A stretch of DNA of 64,000 bases from Flagellimonas onchidii. GTDB lineage: Bacteria; Bacteroidota; Bacteroidia; Flavobacteriales; Flavobacteriaceae. The notes beneath the pieces were generated by a model. The model was given only the letters and a program-made list of their open reading frames with translations, did no database searches and was not told the DNA's origin. Positions 37,601 through 46,088 of this stretch are shown piece by piece; positions within the stretch are counted from its first letter, which is position 1, and each line of letters opens with the position of its first letter. The position numbers and the translations under genes were made by a program. The DNA lies in NCBI RefSeq assembly GCF_004804315.1, contig NZ_SRXX01000012.1, positions 94,278-158,277 of the forward strand, given 5' to 3'.

Positions 37601-37714
37601 TTTAATAAAAATACTCGGAAAAGCTATTGGCAATCTTAAAATAGTAAGGGTAAAGAATAGTTGATTTTTTTCTATTCTTTACCTAAATGCTAAAAGTATG
37701 GACTGTATATACAA

Positions 37715-38026
37715 TTACTTTACTTCTCCTTTTATCCTTTTTACTAAAAGATGTGCCCGCAATTCCAAATACATAGCTTCTTGAGCTACTTTATCATGGG
37801 AAAAATCAAACATCATTGAGTATCCGGTTACATAACATGAGCAAAATTCGTCCAAATCTCCACCAGCACAACGCTCATTGTATTCAAGAATAATATAATC
37901 CCAATTGAAGGTATTTTGTTTGGCCTCTACGACGCCAAACAAAATACTGTTCAAACGTTGGAGAGCATCACCTAATTTATCTCCTACTGCTTTAAAAAAA
38001 CTAAACTCAGTTCCATTGTTGTACAT
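37715..38026 (-). CDS. Hypothetical protein, last gene of the ORF6N/EEP operon
   Basis: 103 aa, soluble. Its start codon overlaps the stop of the ORF6N-membrane gene (TAATG), so translation is coupled. It contains three Cys in a short region (ERCAGGDLDEFCSCYVTG) and YLELRAHLL, which recalls the layout of the 115-residue protein at 28605. No known family. Confidence 0.65.
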   Translation of the reverse strand: MYNNGTEFSFFKAVGDKLGDALQRLNSILFGVVEAKQNTFNWDYIILEYNERCAGGDLDEFCSCYVTGYSMMFDFSHDKVAQEAMYLELRAHLLVKRIKGEVK

Positions 38027-39048
38027 TACAAGTTGATTTTATGCTCAAAAGATTCGGGGGGCTTTGACCTTTGTGGCGATTTGGATAATTGAACATTATT
38101 GTAAAAGAAATTGACCGCCACTAAAAAAGCGACACCAATAGCTATATAAAGTTTTATATCAGGTTCGTTGTACCCTGTTTCTCTTGCTCCAAGAATAATA
38201 AGGACAACGGTATAAAAAGTGGAAATGACAGGTACGAGTATAAAAGGTCGGTACAATTTTGAAACAGCATCCAAAAAAGAACCTACCCAAGGAATATGAG
38301 GAGATACATGCAACATTAAAAAGAAAAGGAAAATCCTATAATTGCCAAAATCCTTGATTGTACTATCCTCATTTGCCAAAAGGTTCTCAATCCCCAGGTT
38401 GGGAATCAAGGGGTTTGTTTCTCCTTGCCTGTCCGTAATTATATCATGAAAAAAGAAGGAAGTAGAAAGTAGTGAAAAACCAAGCCAAACAGCTAAATTG
38501 GCAGGGTTCAAAACTTTCTTTGTATCATTTTTCCTATTTGTAATATAGAAAAGTATTGTAGTCAGCAATATAATCAAGATAACTTTTGGCTGAACCTTAC
38601 AATTCAATATCTCGAAAATATCACTGAACTGCTTGTTGTATTTTTTCTCCAAAGCCGTTAACTGTAAGGTCAGCTCATTGTGGGATAGGGCATACCTTCT
38701 AAGAAAGACAAAAGCACGTACAATCTGTATGTTCACTTTAATGGCTTTGTCATTTCTAAGGACACTTGCAAGCATTGCCACGCCCTGCTCTGTAAAGGCA
38801 AAAGGAGTGTATTTGCTATACTTGCCCCGACCTTGGGTGTCTAAGGTCGCAATTTGCGTCCTTAAAGCGTTGTACTCATTCCTTGTCAATTCAAACATAA
38901 AATCATTGGGAAAACGATTTCTATTACGTCCTACAACTTCTTTTAAACGCTTGGTCTGTGTTTCATACAACAGAGCTAAATCAAAATCCAACAGTACTTT
39001 ATGTCCTCGTATTTCGTAGATGCGATCTTGTATCTCCTGCAATTCCAT
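38026..39048 (-). CDS. ORF6N-domain protein fused to a multi-pass membrane region
   Basis: 340 aa from the ATG at 39048, chosen because it overlaps the upstream stop codon (TAATG) and removes an 11-residue extension. Residues 1-100 are an ORF6N domain (IYEIRGHKVLLDFDLALLYE, GRNRNRFPNDFMFELTRNEY, AFTEQGVAMLASVLRN), usually a DNA-binding module of phage and mobile-element proteins. The helical part to about 150 continues as in other ORF6N proteins. From about 155 to 340 there are five or so hydrophobic helices (VILIILLTTILFYI, LAVWLGFSLLSTSFFF, FILVPVISTFYTVVLIIL, LYIAIGVAFLVAVNFF). The combination is unusual. Confidence 0.75.
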   Translation of the reverse strand: MELQEIQDRIYEIRGHKVLLDFDLALLYETQTKRLKEVVGRNRNRFPNDFMFELTRNEYNALRTQIATLDTQGRGKYSKYTPFAFTEQGVAMLASVLRNDKAIKVNIQIVRAFVFLRRYALSHNELTLQLTALEKKYNKQFSDIFEILNCKVQPKVILIILLTTILFYITNRKNDTKKVLNPANLAVWLGFSLLSTSFFFHDIITDRQGETNPLIPNLGIENLLANEDSTIKDFGNYRIFLFFLMLHVSPHIPWVGSFLDAVSKLYRPFILVPVISTFYTVVLIILGARETGYNEPDIKLYIAIGVAFLVAVNFFYNNVQLSKSPQRSKPPESFEHKINL

Positions 39049-40187
39049 TATAGCATATTTTGTATGTTGAGCTTTGACCATACCAAAGGATGTTCACTGG
39101 CAACATGGGTTTCATTTTTGAGCGATTTGAGCATTTTCCACTGTGGCTGTTGTTTGTGCCACATTCCTTTTCTGACCAATCCACAGTCTTCAACAGCATC
39201 GAAAAGGGCATTGGACAACATTAAATAATCCCTTTGTTTGATATTAATGCCCATTTTATAGGCTCCCAACCTGAAATAGTCCGCATCTTTACCCTTGTCC
39301 AAGTCACCCATAAAATAGGGGTGTTTGGCAACGTCCTTTAAACCAGTTTGTTTGATTATGGGAGCAATGGCATTGCTATAAGCTGGAGCATTCAAGGTTC
39401 CCATCAATATTAAATGCTTAGCGGGATTGATTTGTTGATTGGCAAAAAGGCTCGAAATATACTCTGATTGTATTCTTTGACGATTTACGAAAAAATCCGG
39501 ATTGCCAGTATTGTTTGAAAAGTGGGTACAAAGAACCTCAAGGTCTGGGCCATATATGGTTTTAAACTTGTATTGCTGCAAATCCATATCAAATATTGGT
39601 TTACCGCTACAGTCAAAATCGTTGACATGGGTCTTTATTGACTCAAGATTGAATCCTTCTTTGGCCAGTACCCCGATACCACGCCTATATGGATCATTGG
39701 TACCTAGAAAAACTATTTGCTTGTAAGGAGAAATTTGTTCTGAGACCAGGAAATTACCGTTGAACTCAAGAAGCGAGGCCCTGTCCTCAACCTCTATGAG
39801 AACGAGAATATCTGGGTCTACCCTTTTGATGACCTTGGCTTTGTTAAGTGTGGCCACTTTATTGATCGGTATGGAATCGACTTTTGCCCACCCTTCCCAA
39901 TTGGTCAAATGGGAAGCTTTGGGTATTTGCTTGTCCACTCCTCTTTTGAGTATTAGCTGTCCCATAGTATTTTTAATAGTAAAACAGGGAGGGTGCATTT
40001 CTTTGTCAAATCCCAAAAAATGGGAAAGTACTCGCATCCTATCATAGTCCTTTTGGGAACGATGTTGCTGTAACATCAAAGCTTCGAACTCCTCAGTCCA
40101 TCGGACCTTGTTTTTATCGGCGTATCGCTCTACCAAACCAATGTGACGGTGGAAGATGTTCTGTATGTTGAATAGAGCTATTTTCAT
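39048..40187 (-). CDS. Endonuclease/exonuclease/phosphatase-fold protein with altered active-site motifs
   Basis: 379 aa. EEP fold hallmarks in order: FNIQNIF at the start, DILVLIEVED (about 135), RGIGVLAKEG, LEVLCTHFSN (about 227), HLILMGTLNAP (about 270) and ASEHPLVW near the C-terminus. In active EEP enzymes the last motifs are GDFNxxP and SDHxP; here the Asp of GDxN is Thr and the Asp of SDH is Glu. Activity may therefore be lost or changed. It overlaps the HTH gene by 4 nt (ATGA) and the ORF6N gene by 1 nt, so all four genes of this set are translationally coupled. Confidence 0.8.
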   Translation of the reverse strand: MKIALFNIQNIFHRHIGLVERYADKNKVRWTEEFEALMLQQHRSQKDYDRMRVLSHFLGFDKEMHPPCFTIKNTMGQLILKRGVDKQIPKASHLTNWEGWAKVDSIPINKVATLNKAKVIKRVDPDILVLIEVEDRASLLEFNGNFLVSEQISPYKQIVFLGTNDPYRRGIGVLAKEGFNLESIKTHVNDFDCSGKPIFDMDLQQYKFKTIYGPDLEVLCTHFSNNTGNPDFFVNRQRIQSEYISSLFANQQINPAKHLILMGTLNAPAYSNAIAPIIKQTGLKDVAKHPYFMGDLDKGKDADYFRLGAYKMGINIKQRDYLMLSNALFDAVEDCGLVRKGMWHKQQPQWKMLKSLKNETHVASEHPLVWSKLNIQNML

Positions 40188-40471
40188 GATCGATCCTTTA
40201 GAAAGAAATTCTTGTTTTCCATAAGGATTTTATGGATTTCCTCTTCATCATAGTAGATAATACCTCCCAATTTGGAAAAAGGGATGGTTTTATTGATCCT
40301 AAAGTTTTGAAGGGTTCCAGGGCTTATCCCTAACTTGTTCATGACCACATTGGATTTTATCCATCTATCCAAGGTGATACGGTCGTACTTCAGCAGAATT
40401 TTCTTGATTTCTTCTAGAAGTGACTTCTTGAATTCCTCCAGATCTTCTTGTGTCAAAATATTTGCTGGCAT
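40184..40471 (-). CDS. Helix-turn-helix (HTH_17, excisionase-like) protein
   Basis: 95 aa: a helical N-terminus (LEEFKKSLLEEIKKILLKYD) and a MerR/excisionase-type winged helix (VVMNKLGISPGTLQNFRINKTIPFSKLGGIIYYDEEEI). This type is common in Bacteroidota ICEs as a regulator or recombination directionality factor. Here it heads a four-gene operon, so a regulator of that operon is as likely as an Xis role. Confidence 0.8.
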   Translation of the reverse strand: MPANILTQEDLEEFKKSLLEEIKKILLKYDRITLDRWIKSNVVMNKLGISPGTLQNFRINKTIPFSKLGGIIYYDEEEIHKILMENKNFFLKDRS

Positions 40472-40603
40472 ATTCCTAAGTTTTAGTTGTTCAGAGCAAA
40501 TATGAATTGATTTGAAATGATAAATTCACAAGTTGTACCCCAGTTGGGTCAAATTTTAACGTTTTAGACCTTATGTCGAAGTAATGAGTGGATAATGGTA
40601 GTA

Positions 40604-40636
40604 TTTGGATTATAATGTGGGTAAGGTTTATATTTA
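40604..40636 (+). promoter_or_regulatory. Promoter of peptide-export cluster A
   Basis: TTTG (40604-40607), a 21-nt spacer and TATATTTA (40629-40636), one base off TAnnTTTG. It ends 18 nt before the ATG of the first C39 transporter. Confidence 0.5.
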
Positions 40637-40654
40637 GGCTTTGTTGCACTAACT

Positions 40655-42841
40655 ATGTTTCGTACTTCTTTTCCCAATTATAGGCAATTAGACAAGATGG
40701 ATTGCGGGCCAACCTGTCTAAAAATAATTGCAAAACATTATGGAAAAGTAATCTCTTTAGAAGAGTTAAGGAGCAAATCGTTTATAGACAGGGATGGCGT
40801 ATCACTTGCTGGGATAAAATCTGCTGCTGAGAGTGTAGGTTTAGAGACTTTTTCAATAATGATTTCTTGGGAGGATTTGAAGCGGAAAGTACCATTGCCC
40901 TGTATTGTTCATTGGGAGAATAATCATTTTGTTGTGGTACACCGTATCTCAAATTCCAAAGTATATGTTTCGGATCCGGCGAAAGGCAAGTATTCCATAT
41001 CATTTTCTGAATTCAAAAAACATTGGCTGTCACAGGATGAAGAAGGCGTGGCCATGCTTCTAGAACCTACCAAGAGCTTTTATAAGACTAGAAGTGAAGG
41101 TAATTCAAAAAATGAATTCAAATACCTGTTTAAGTACATCCTGAATTATAAGAGTTTATTAAAGCAACTACTTATAGGTTTGTTGCTTTCTTCTTTTGTG
41201 CAGCTTGCCTTACCTTTTTTTACTCAAAGTATCGTTGATTATGGAATAGAAAACCAAGACCTTGGTTTCATTCAAATAATTCTTATCGGACAATTGTTTT
41301 TCATTATTTCTAAGGGAATCATTGAGATTTTAAGGGATTGGATTTTGCTGCATATTTCAATGCGGGTAAACTTACGGATGATGTCCGACTATTTGTCAAA
41401 GCTTCTTCAGCTACCGGTTTCCTTTTTTTCGCGGAGAGGTATTGGAGATTTGGTAAGACGCATAAATGATAACGAAAGAATAGAGGAATTCTTTACCAAT
41501 GGGTCATTGGCATTTTTATTTGACATTTTTAATATTTTCCTTTTAGGAATTGTACTAGCATATTATAGTCTAAAAATATTCCTTGTTTTTTTGATTGGCT
41601 CCTCCATTTATCTCATGTGGTCGTTATCATTTATGAAAAAGAAAGAACAACTTGATAGAGCCCATTTCAGTGCCAGTGCCAAAAGTCAGTCCAAGATTCT
41701 ACAGTTAATCTACAATATAGAGGACATAAAAATTAACGGCTCACAAGAAAGAAGAAAAAATGAATGGTATGAAAATCAACTGGAGTTATTTGATGTAAGT
41801 TCAAAAAATTTAAAAACGCATCAACTTCAGATAAATGGCGGTCAGTTAATCAATGAACTGAAAAATATCCTAATAATTTTTATGTCTGCGTATGCCGTTA
41901 TTGAGGGGACACTTACGCTTGGAGCGATGTTGGCGATTCAATTCATAATAGGTCAACTTAATGTGCCACTTTCTAAAATGATGGAGTTTATGCTTGATTT
42001 TCAAAGAGCCGAATTAGCAACTAGAAGACTTTTTGAAGTTCAACGAGAGAAAAAAGAAGGAGTGGAAATTGATTTTCCGGAACCTATTTCTGAATCTGCC
42101 ATTATTCTAGAAAACGTTTCATTTAGATATGGGCCACCAGGGACAAATGAGGCCTTAAAAAATATTTCGATTAAAATTCCAAAAGGAAAAGTCACAGCAA
42201 TCGTCGGTCATAGTGGATCAGGAAAATCCACTTTGGTCAAACTTTTGTTAAGCTTTTATAAGCCCACCAATGGAACGATTAGTCTTGGAAAAACAAATCT
42301 AGAGTCTATTGACCCAAATGAATGGCGAAAAATATGCGGTGTGGTTTTACAGGATGGAAAATTGTTTGACGACACCATTGAGAGAAATATAACAGAATCT
42401 AAATCCAATGCCGAAACGAACATAAAGAGACTTAAAAATGCTATTCAGTTTTCAATGTTGAAAGAGTTTGTAGATGAACAGCCCCATAAATTAAAAACCA
42501 AAATCGGTGAAAATGGAACTCGATTAAGCGGAGGAGAAAAACAGCGCATTTTGATTGCAAGGGCAATTTATAAAAACCCGAAATACTTTTTTCTTGATGA
42601 AGCTACCAGCTCTTTAGATACGATGAATGAAAAGAACATTTTAAAGAGTCTTGAATCATTCTATAAAGACAGAACTGTAGTAATCATTGCCCATAGACTC
42701 TCAACTATAAAAAATGCCGACAACATTGTCGTGTTGGATCGAGGAAGTATTGTAGAACAAGGTACCCATCTCGAACTTGTTCAAAAAAAGGGTGGGTATT
42801 GGCAATTGGTGCAAAATCAATTAGATCTATTCAAGGGATGA
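40655..42841 (+). CDS. Peptidase-containing ABC transporter (C39 PCAT), cluster A
   Basis: Cuts a double-glycine leader from a substrate peptide and exports it. 728 aa. N-terminal C39 peptidase with C17 (MDCGPTCL), H91 (NNHFVVV) and D107 (VSDPA); six-helix membrane domain about 160-450; ABC domain with Walker A GHSGSGKST (about 518), signature LSGGEKQR and Walker B YFFLDEATSSLD. All key residues are intact. The stop overlaps the HlyD start (ATGA). The natural substrate candidate is the 41-residue precursor encoded at 45916. Confidence 0.94.
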   Translation: MFRTSFPNYRQLDKMDCGPTCLKIIAKHYGKVISLEELRSKSFIDRDGVSLAGIKSAAESVGLETFSIMISWEDLKRKVPLPCIVHWENNHFVVVHRISNSKVYVSDPAKGKYSISFSEFKKHWLSQDEEGVAMLLEPTKSFYKTRSEGNSKNEFKYLFKYILNYKSLLKQLLIGLLLSSFVQLALPFFTQSIVDYGIENQDLGFIQIILIGQLFFIISKGIIEILRDWILLHISMRVNLRMMSDYLSKLLQLPVSFFSRRGIGDLVRRINDNERIEEFFTNGSLAFLFDIFNIFLLGIVLAYYSLKIFLVFLIGSSIYLMWSLSFMKKKEQLDRAHFSASAKSQSKILQLIYNIEDIKINGSQERRKNEWYENQLELFDVSSKNLKTHQLQINGGQLINELKNILIIFMSAYAVIEGTLTLGAMLAIQFIIGQLNVPLSKMMEFMLDFQRAELATRRLFEVQREKKEGVEIDFPEPISESAIILENVSFRYGPPGTNEALKNISIKIPKGKVTAIVGHSGSGKSTLVKLLLSFYKPTNGTISLGKTNLESIDPNEWRKICGVVLQDGKLFDDTIERNITESKSNAETNIKRLKNAIQFSMLKEFVDEQPHKLKTKIGENGTRLSGGEKQRILIARAIYKNPKYFFLDEATSSLDTMNEKNILKSLESFYKDRTVVIIAHRLSTIKNADNIVVLDRGSIVEQGTHLELVQKKGGYWQLVQNQLDLFKG

Positions 42842-44127
42842 AAAAACAACCATTATTTTTTGAATCATTTATAAACCGTCCACCAAACTGGGCAATGAGA
42901 CGAGGTTCATTGGTGGTTTTCTTATTTTTTGTTCTGATGGTTTTTTTGTCATTTATTTTAAAATATAATGAAGTTGTACAAGCAGAAATTCTGATAACCA
43001 GTGATTATCCTCCAGTTGATTTGTATTGCAAGAAAAGTGGCAAACTTGTTTTTCAAAATTTTGAATCAGGCAAAAATGTTGAAGAAGGAGATGTCCTTGC
43101 GATAATCGAAAGTTCTTCAAAATATGAAGATGTTTATTTTCTTAAGAAGCGTTTGAGTGACAATAAACAATCTATTTCAACTTTAGACAATCTATTCCAG
43201 AATTACCCTAGCACTTTGGAAGTGGACGTTGAAATCCATCAATCCTACCAAGAATTCCTAAAGGCTTATCAAGCCTATTTGTTATATCTGAATTTAAATG
43301 AAGAAACAAATGAAAGTGACAATTTAAACTCTAGAATTGCAAGATTAAAAAGACAAATCAATATAAAAGAAAGGCAACTACAAGTCGCTCAACGGAATTA
43401 CTTGTTGTCAAAAAAGAAAAGAGACAGGCAAAAGACATTATTAGAAAAAGGGGTAGTTTCAAGACAAGAATTTGATGGTATTGAACAAGAGTTGTTGATT
43501 GTACAAAATGATGTAAACAAAATTCAGGAAGAGTTGGAGGTATTGCATGTTGACACTTTAAAGTTGAATGACATGAGTTCAAAATCCCAAAACAAGAATA
43601 TAAGTAATGCTTCGTCCTACTTATCTGATTTGCAGTTAGCAAAACAACGATTAAGAGCATCCATAGAACAGTGGGAAAATGACTATGCCATAAAAAGTCC
43701 AATAACTGGTGGGGTAACTGTTTTTGATATCTGGAATAACTACCAACATGTAGAGGAGGGCGAACATATTCTGACAATTGTTCCGGAAAACAACAATCAT
43801 CTAATAGGAAAATGTAAGGTTCCCATAAAGAATTCAGGAAAAATTGAAGTAGGGCAAAATGTTATAATCAAACTTGATAATTATCCTTATCATGAGTGGG
43901 GTCTATTGACGGGTAAAATGGCAAGTATTTCAGAAACCCCAAAAAAAGGCGACGAACTGTACTATTCAGCATACATTAGTATTCCTGAACTGGTTACAAC
44001 TTATGGAAAAGAAATAGAGTTCAAACAGGAAATGTTTGGAAATGCAAAAATAATTTTGCGAGAGTCCTCTTTGATTGAGAGGATATTTTATCAGTTCAAA
44101 GCTTTATGGAACGATTTAAAAACGTAA
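42838..44127 (+). CDS. HlyD-family periplasmic adaptor, cluster A
   Basis: Connects the C39 transporter to an outer-membrane channel. 429 aa from the ATG at 42838 (overlap ATGA with the transporter stop, preferred over the upstream in-frame ATG at 42799). One TM at about 24-43, a lipoyl-like half (VDLYCKKSGKLVFQNFESGKNVEEGDVLAII), a long coiled-coil hairpin (about 95-260) and the second lipoyl/beta-barrel part (IKSPITGGVTVFDI, VGQNVIIKLDNYPYHEWG). It is similar in layout and C-terminal sequence to the cluster B adaptor. No TolC gene is in the window, so a chromosomal one would be needed. Confidence 0.88.
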   Translation: MKKQPLFFESFINRPPNWAMRRGSLVVFLFFVLMVFLSFILKYNEVVQAEILITSDYPPVDLYCKKSGKLVFQNFESGKNVEEGDVLAIIESSSKYEDVYFLKKRLSDNKQSISTLDNLFQNYPSTLEVDVEIHQSYQEFLKAYQAYLLYLNLNEETNESDNLNSRIARLKRQINIKERQLQVAQRNYLLSKKKRDRQKTLLEKGVVSRQEFDGIEQELLIVQNDVNKIQEELEVLHVDTLKLNDMSSKSQNKNISNASSYLSDLQLAKQRLRASIEQWENDYAIKSPITGGVTVFDIWNNYQHVEEGEHILTIVPENNNHLIGKCKVPIKNSGKIEVGQNVIIKLDNYPYHEWGLLTGKMASISETPKKGDELYYSAYISIPELVTTYGKEIEFKQEMFGNAKIILRESSLIERIFYQFKALWNDLKT

Positions 44128-44140
44128 TTGAATTATCTAA

Positions 44141-45841
44141 ATGAGAATAATCGTAAGAACCATGAATTCTGAATTTTTGAGAAGGATTTTCTTTTTTGCC
44201 ATTTTTCTCATGGGTTTTGGGTCTACTATAGCCCAAGATAACTGTCAAAATACGATTGAACTTTTGCAATCATTTGAAAATGAGAGATTACTGCAATTTG
44301 ACGAAAGTAATTTGTATTTTACTGAAAGATTCTGCAATCCTATAATTTTAAAAGAGCTACACAATAGGTTAAATGAATCTAATAGTGAAAAATTAAAAAT
44401 TAAAGTATACAGATTACTATCCTTGGTAAGTGACTACCCAAAAAATGTTCATTTTTCAGACAGCGTTTTAAAATTAGTAGACAACAATTCAGAACATCCC
44501 CTCTATGCAAAGCAATACTATACAAAAGGGGTTGCTTATTATAACGTTGAAGATCCAATTAATTCAATGCGAGCTTTTATCAATGGCTATAAAAGGGCCA
44601 AGAGAATAAGTGATATAGTCTTGACGGTTAACTTTCTTAACGCGATGGGAAGTGTCAAGGGCACATACTCAAAAGATTATGAGGCTGTCCTGTTAAATAA
44701 TCAAGCATTGAAACTTATGGAGCAAAATGAAGATGCTTTTGGGGACGACTTTGTTGAGCAACTTTTAATCTGTATCGATAACATTGCAATTCATCATTTG
44801 GAATATGGAGATACGGATTCATCTCTGTATTATGTGAAAAGGGCACAGCCTTTTATAGAGAAATCTGTTGATAAAGAAAGCTGGAAGATTGATTTTAATT
44901 CCTTAGAAGGTCAGATTAATTATTATATGGGAAATTATTTTAAATCAAAAGAAATTCTGTATGAAATCGATTTAGAAGAAAGTAATCATGACTATTCAGA
45001 GAGACTATATTACATAGGAATGTCTGAGGGCTATTTGGGAAATTCAAAGAAAAAAGATTCGATTTTCAAGATCATTTATGGATTATTTGATAATAAATAT
45101 GCTTACACTCAAAACCTTGGAAATGTTTATCAATATTTATTAGAAAGGGCTATAGAAAATGAGGATAAACCTTTCCAAAAAAACTTGGTTAAAAGAAAAA
45201 AAATAGTTGACAGCATTGAAAACTCAAATGAAATAAAGCTGCAATTTCTATCAAGCGATGACTTCAGTGTGAGCAGGCTGTTAAATGATAAACAAGTTCT
45301 CCAAAAAGAAATAAAGAAAAAGGTCTACTTCACAAAGGTTTCTCTGGTTTTGTTAATTATTACAGTATTAGCGTTAGCAATTGTTATCTACAGATTTCGA
45401 GCAACAAAAAGAAGGTTAAAAGAAGTGATTCGAAAGGGAGTTGTACCAAAAGCTTCAAACCATAAAGTAAATTTAATTGATGAGAGATTGGAAGATGTAC
45501 TCAATAATTTAAATAGTTGGGAGTCTGAAAATGGGTTTCTAGACAATTCAATTACACAACAAACACTTGCCAAAAAATTATGGACAAACGACACCTATTT
45601 GTCGCAAGTGGTAAATAAGTATAAGAATCAGAGTTTCCCCGACTATTTAAAAGATCTTAGAATTACTTACTTGATAAACGACCTTAGAAAAAACCCTTCA
45701 AAAGTTGAAAATAAATCCCAAATTCAAATAGCTGAAATGTACGGGTTTAATTCGGTGGACGTACTAAGAAGGGTAATGCACAAAAAATTAAATGTATCTC
45801 CTGCAAAATTTTTGAAAGAATTAAAAACAAGCAATTTATAA
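44141..45841 (+). CDS. TPR sensor with transmembrane segment and AraC-type DNA-binding domain
   Basis: 566 aa. N-terminal signal/TM (FFFAIFLMGFGSTIA), helical TPR-like periplasmic region (about 40-390), one TM (about 398-420, VSLVLLIITVLALAIVIYRF) and a C-terminal cytoplasmic AraC-type HTH (LAKKLWTNDTYLSQVVNKY, IQIAEMYGFNSVDVLRRVMHKK). A second start at 44162 (MNSEFLRR) would give a tidier signal sequence. Membrane TPR-AraC proteins occur as one-component regulators in Bacteroidota. Its place between transporter genes and precursor suggests it senses peptide or envelope state and controls the cluster. Confidence 0.83.
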   Translation: MRIIVRTMNSEFLRRIFFFAIFLMGFGSTIAQDNCQNTIELLQSFENERLLQFDESNLYFTERFCNPIILKELHNRLNESNSEKLKIKVYRLLSLVSDYPKNVHFSDSVLKLVDNNSEHPLYAKQYYTKGVAYYNVEDPINSMRAFINGYKRAKRISDIVLTVNFLNAMGSVKGTYSKDYEAVLLNNQALKLMEQNEDAFGDDFVEQLLICIDNIAIHHLEYGDTDSSLYYVKRAQPFIEKSVDKESWKIDFNSLEGQINYYMGNYFKSKEILYEIDLEESNHDYSERLYYIGMSEGYLGNSKKKDSIFKIIYGLFDNKYAYTQNLGNVYQYLLERAIENEDKPFQKNLVKRKKIVDSIENSNEIKLQFLSSDDFSVSRLLNDKQVLQKEIKKKVYFTKVSLVLLIITVLALAIVIYRFRATKRRLKEVIRKGVVPKASNHKVNLIDERLEDVLNNLNSWESENGFLDNSITQQTLAKKLWTNDTYLSQVVNKYKNQSFPDYLKDLRITYLINDLRKNPSKVENKSQIQIAEMYGFNSVDVLRRVMHKKLNVSPAKFLKELKTSNL

Positions 45842-45850
45842 AATGCATTT

Positions 45851-45880
45851 TTTGATTTTATGAATTGCCCAATATCTTTA
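45851..45880 (+). promoter_or_regulatory. Promoter of the 41-aa precursor gene
   Basis: TTTG (45851-45854), an 18-nt spacer and TATCTTTA (45873-45880), one base from the TAnnTTTG consensus, 35 nt before the ATG at 45916. It would allow the precursor to be transcribed separately from the transporter genes. Confidence 0.5.
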
Positions 45881-45915
45881 ATAGTTTAACCGAATATTAA
45901 TTAAAATTGAATGAC

Positions 45916-46041
45916 ATGAAAAATTTAAGTAAAGTGGCAAATGAATTGAAAACTAAAAAAATTGAAAGCTTACATTTAATCAAAGGAGGAAGTGGTGGCC
46001 CTGTCATTAAAAAGAAAAAAATGGTAAAGATGCGCCACTAA
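45916..46041 (+). CDS. Double-glycine peptide precursor (41 aa), putative substrate of the C39 transporter
   Basis: Too short for usual gene calling. Leader: MKNLSKVANELKTKKIESLH, then LIKGG, a helical leader with hydrophobic positions before a Gly-Gly, the C39 cleavage signature. The predicted product after GG is 16 residues, SGGPVIKKKKMVKMRH, with eight basic residues including His (six Lys/Arg). It lies in its own promoter-hairpin unit between the TPR-AraC regulator and the prolyl-oligopeptidase-like gene. A second GG three residues on (GGSGG) offers an alternative cut leaving 13 residues. It could be an antimicrobial peptide or a signalling peptide. Confidence 0.65.
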   Translation: MKNLSKVANELKTKKIESLHLIKGGSGGPVIKKKKMVKMRH

Positions 46042-46057
46042 AATATTATTTTTATTA

Positions 46058-46077
46058 ACCCCGCTATCTTGCGGGGT
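46058..46077 (+). terminator. GC-rich hairpin after the precursor gene
   Basis: ACCCCGC / GCGGGGT with a 6-nt loop, 17 nt after the precursor stop and 12 nt before the next ATG. No T-run follows, so partial termination or transcript stabilisation is more likely than full termination. Confidence 0.5.
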
Positions 46078-46088
46078 AAATTATATTT

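Noticed and set aside
38026..39048. Prophage hypothesis from the ORF6N domain
   Set aside because: No capsid, terminase, portal or tail genes nearby; ORF6N also occurs in other mobile elements.
42799..42837. Longer start for the cluster A HlyD gene
   Set aside because: It would overlap the transporter gene by 43 nt; the ATG at 42838 forms the usual ATGA coupling.
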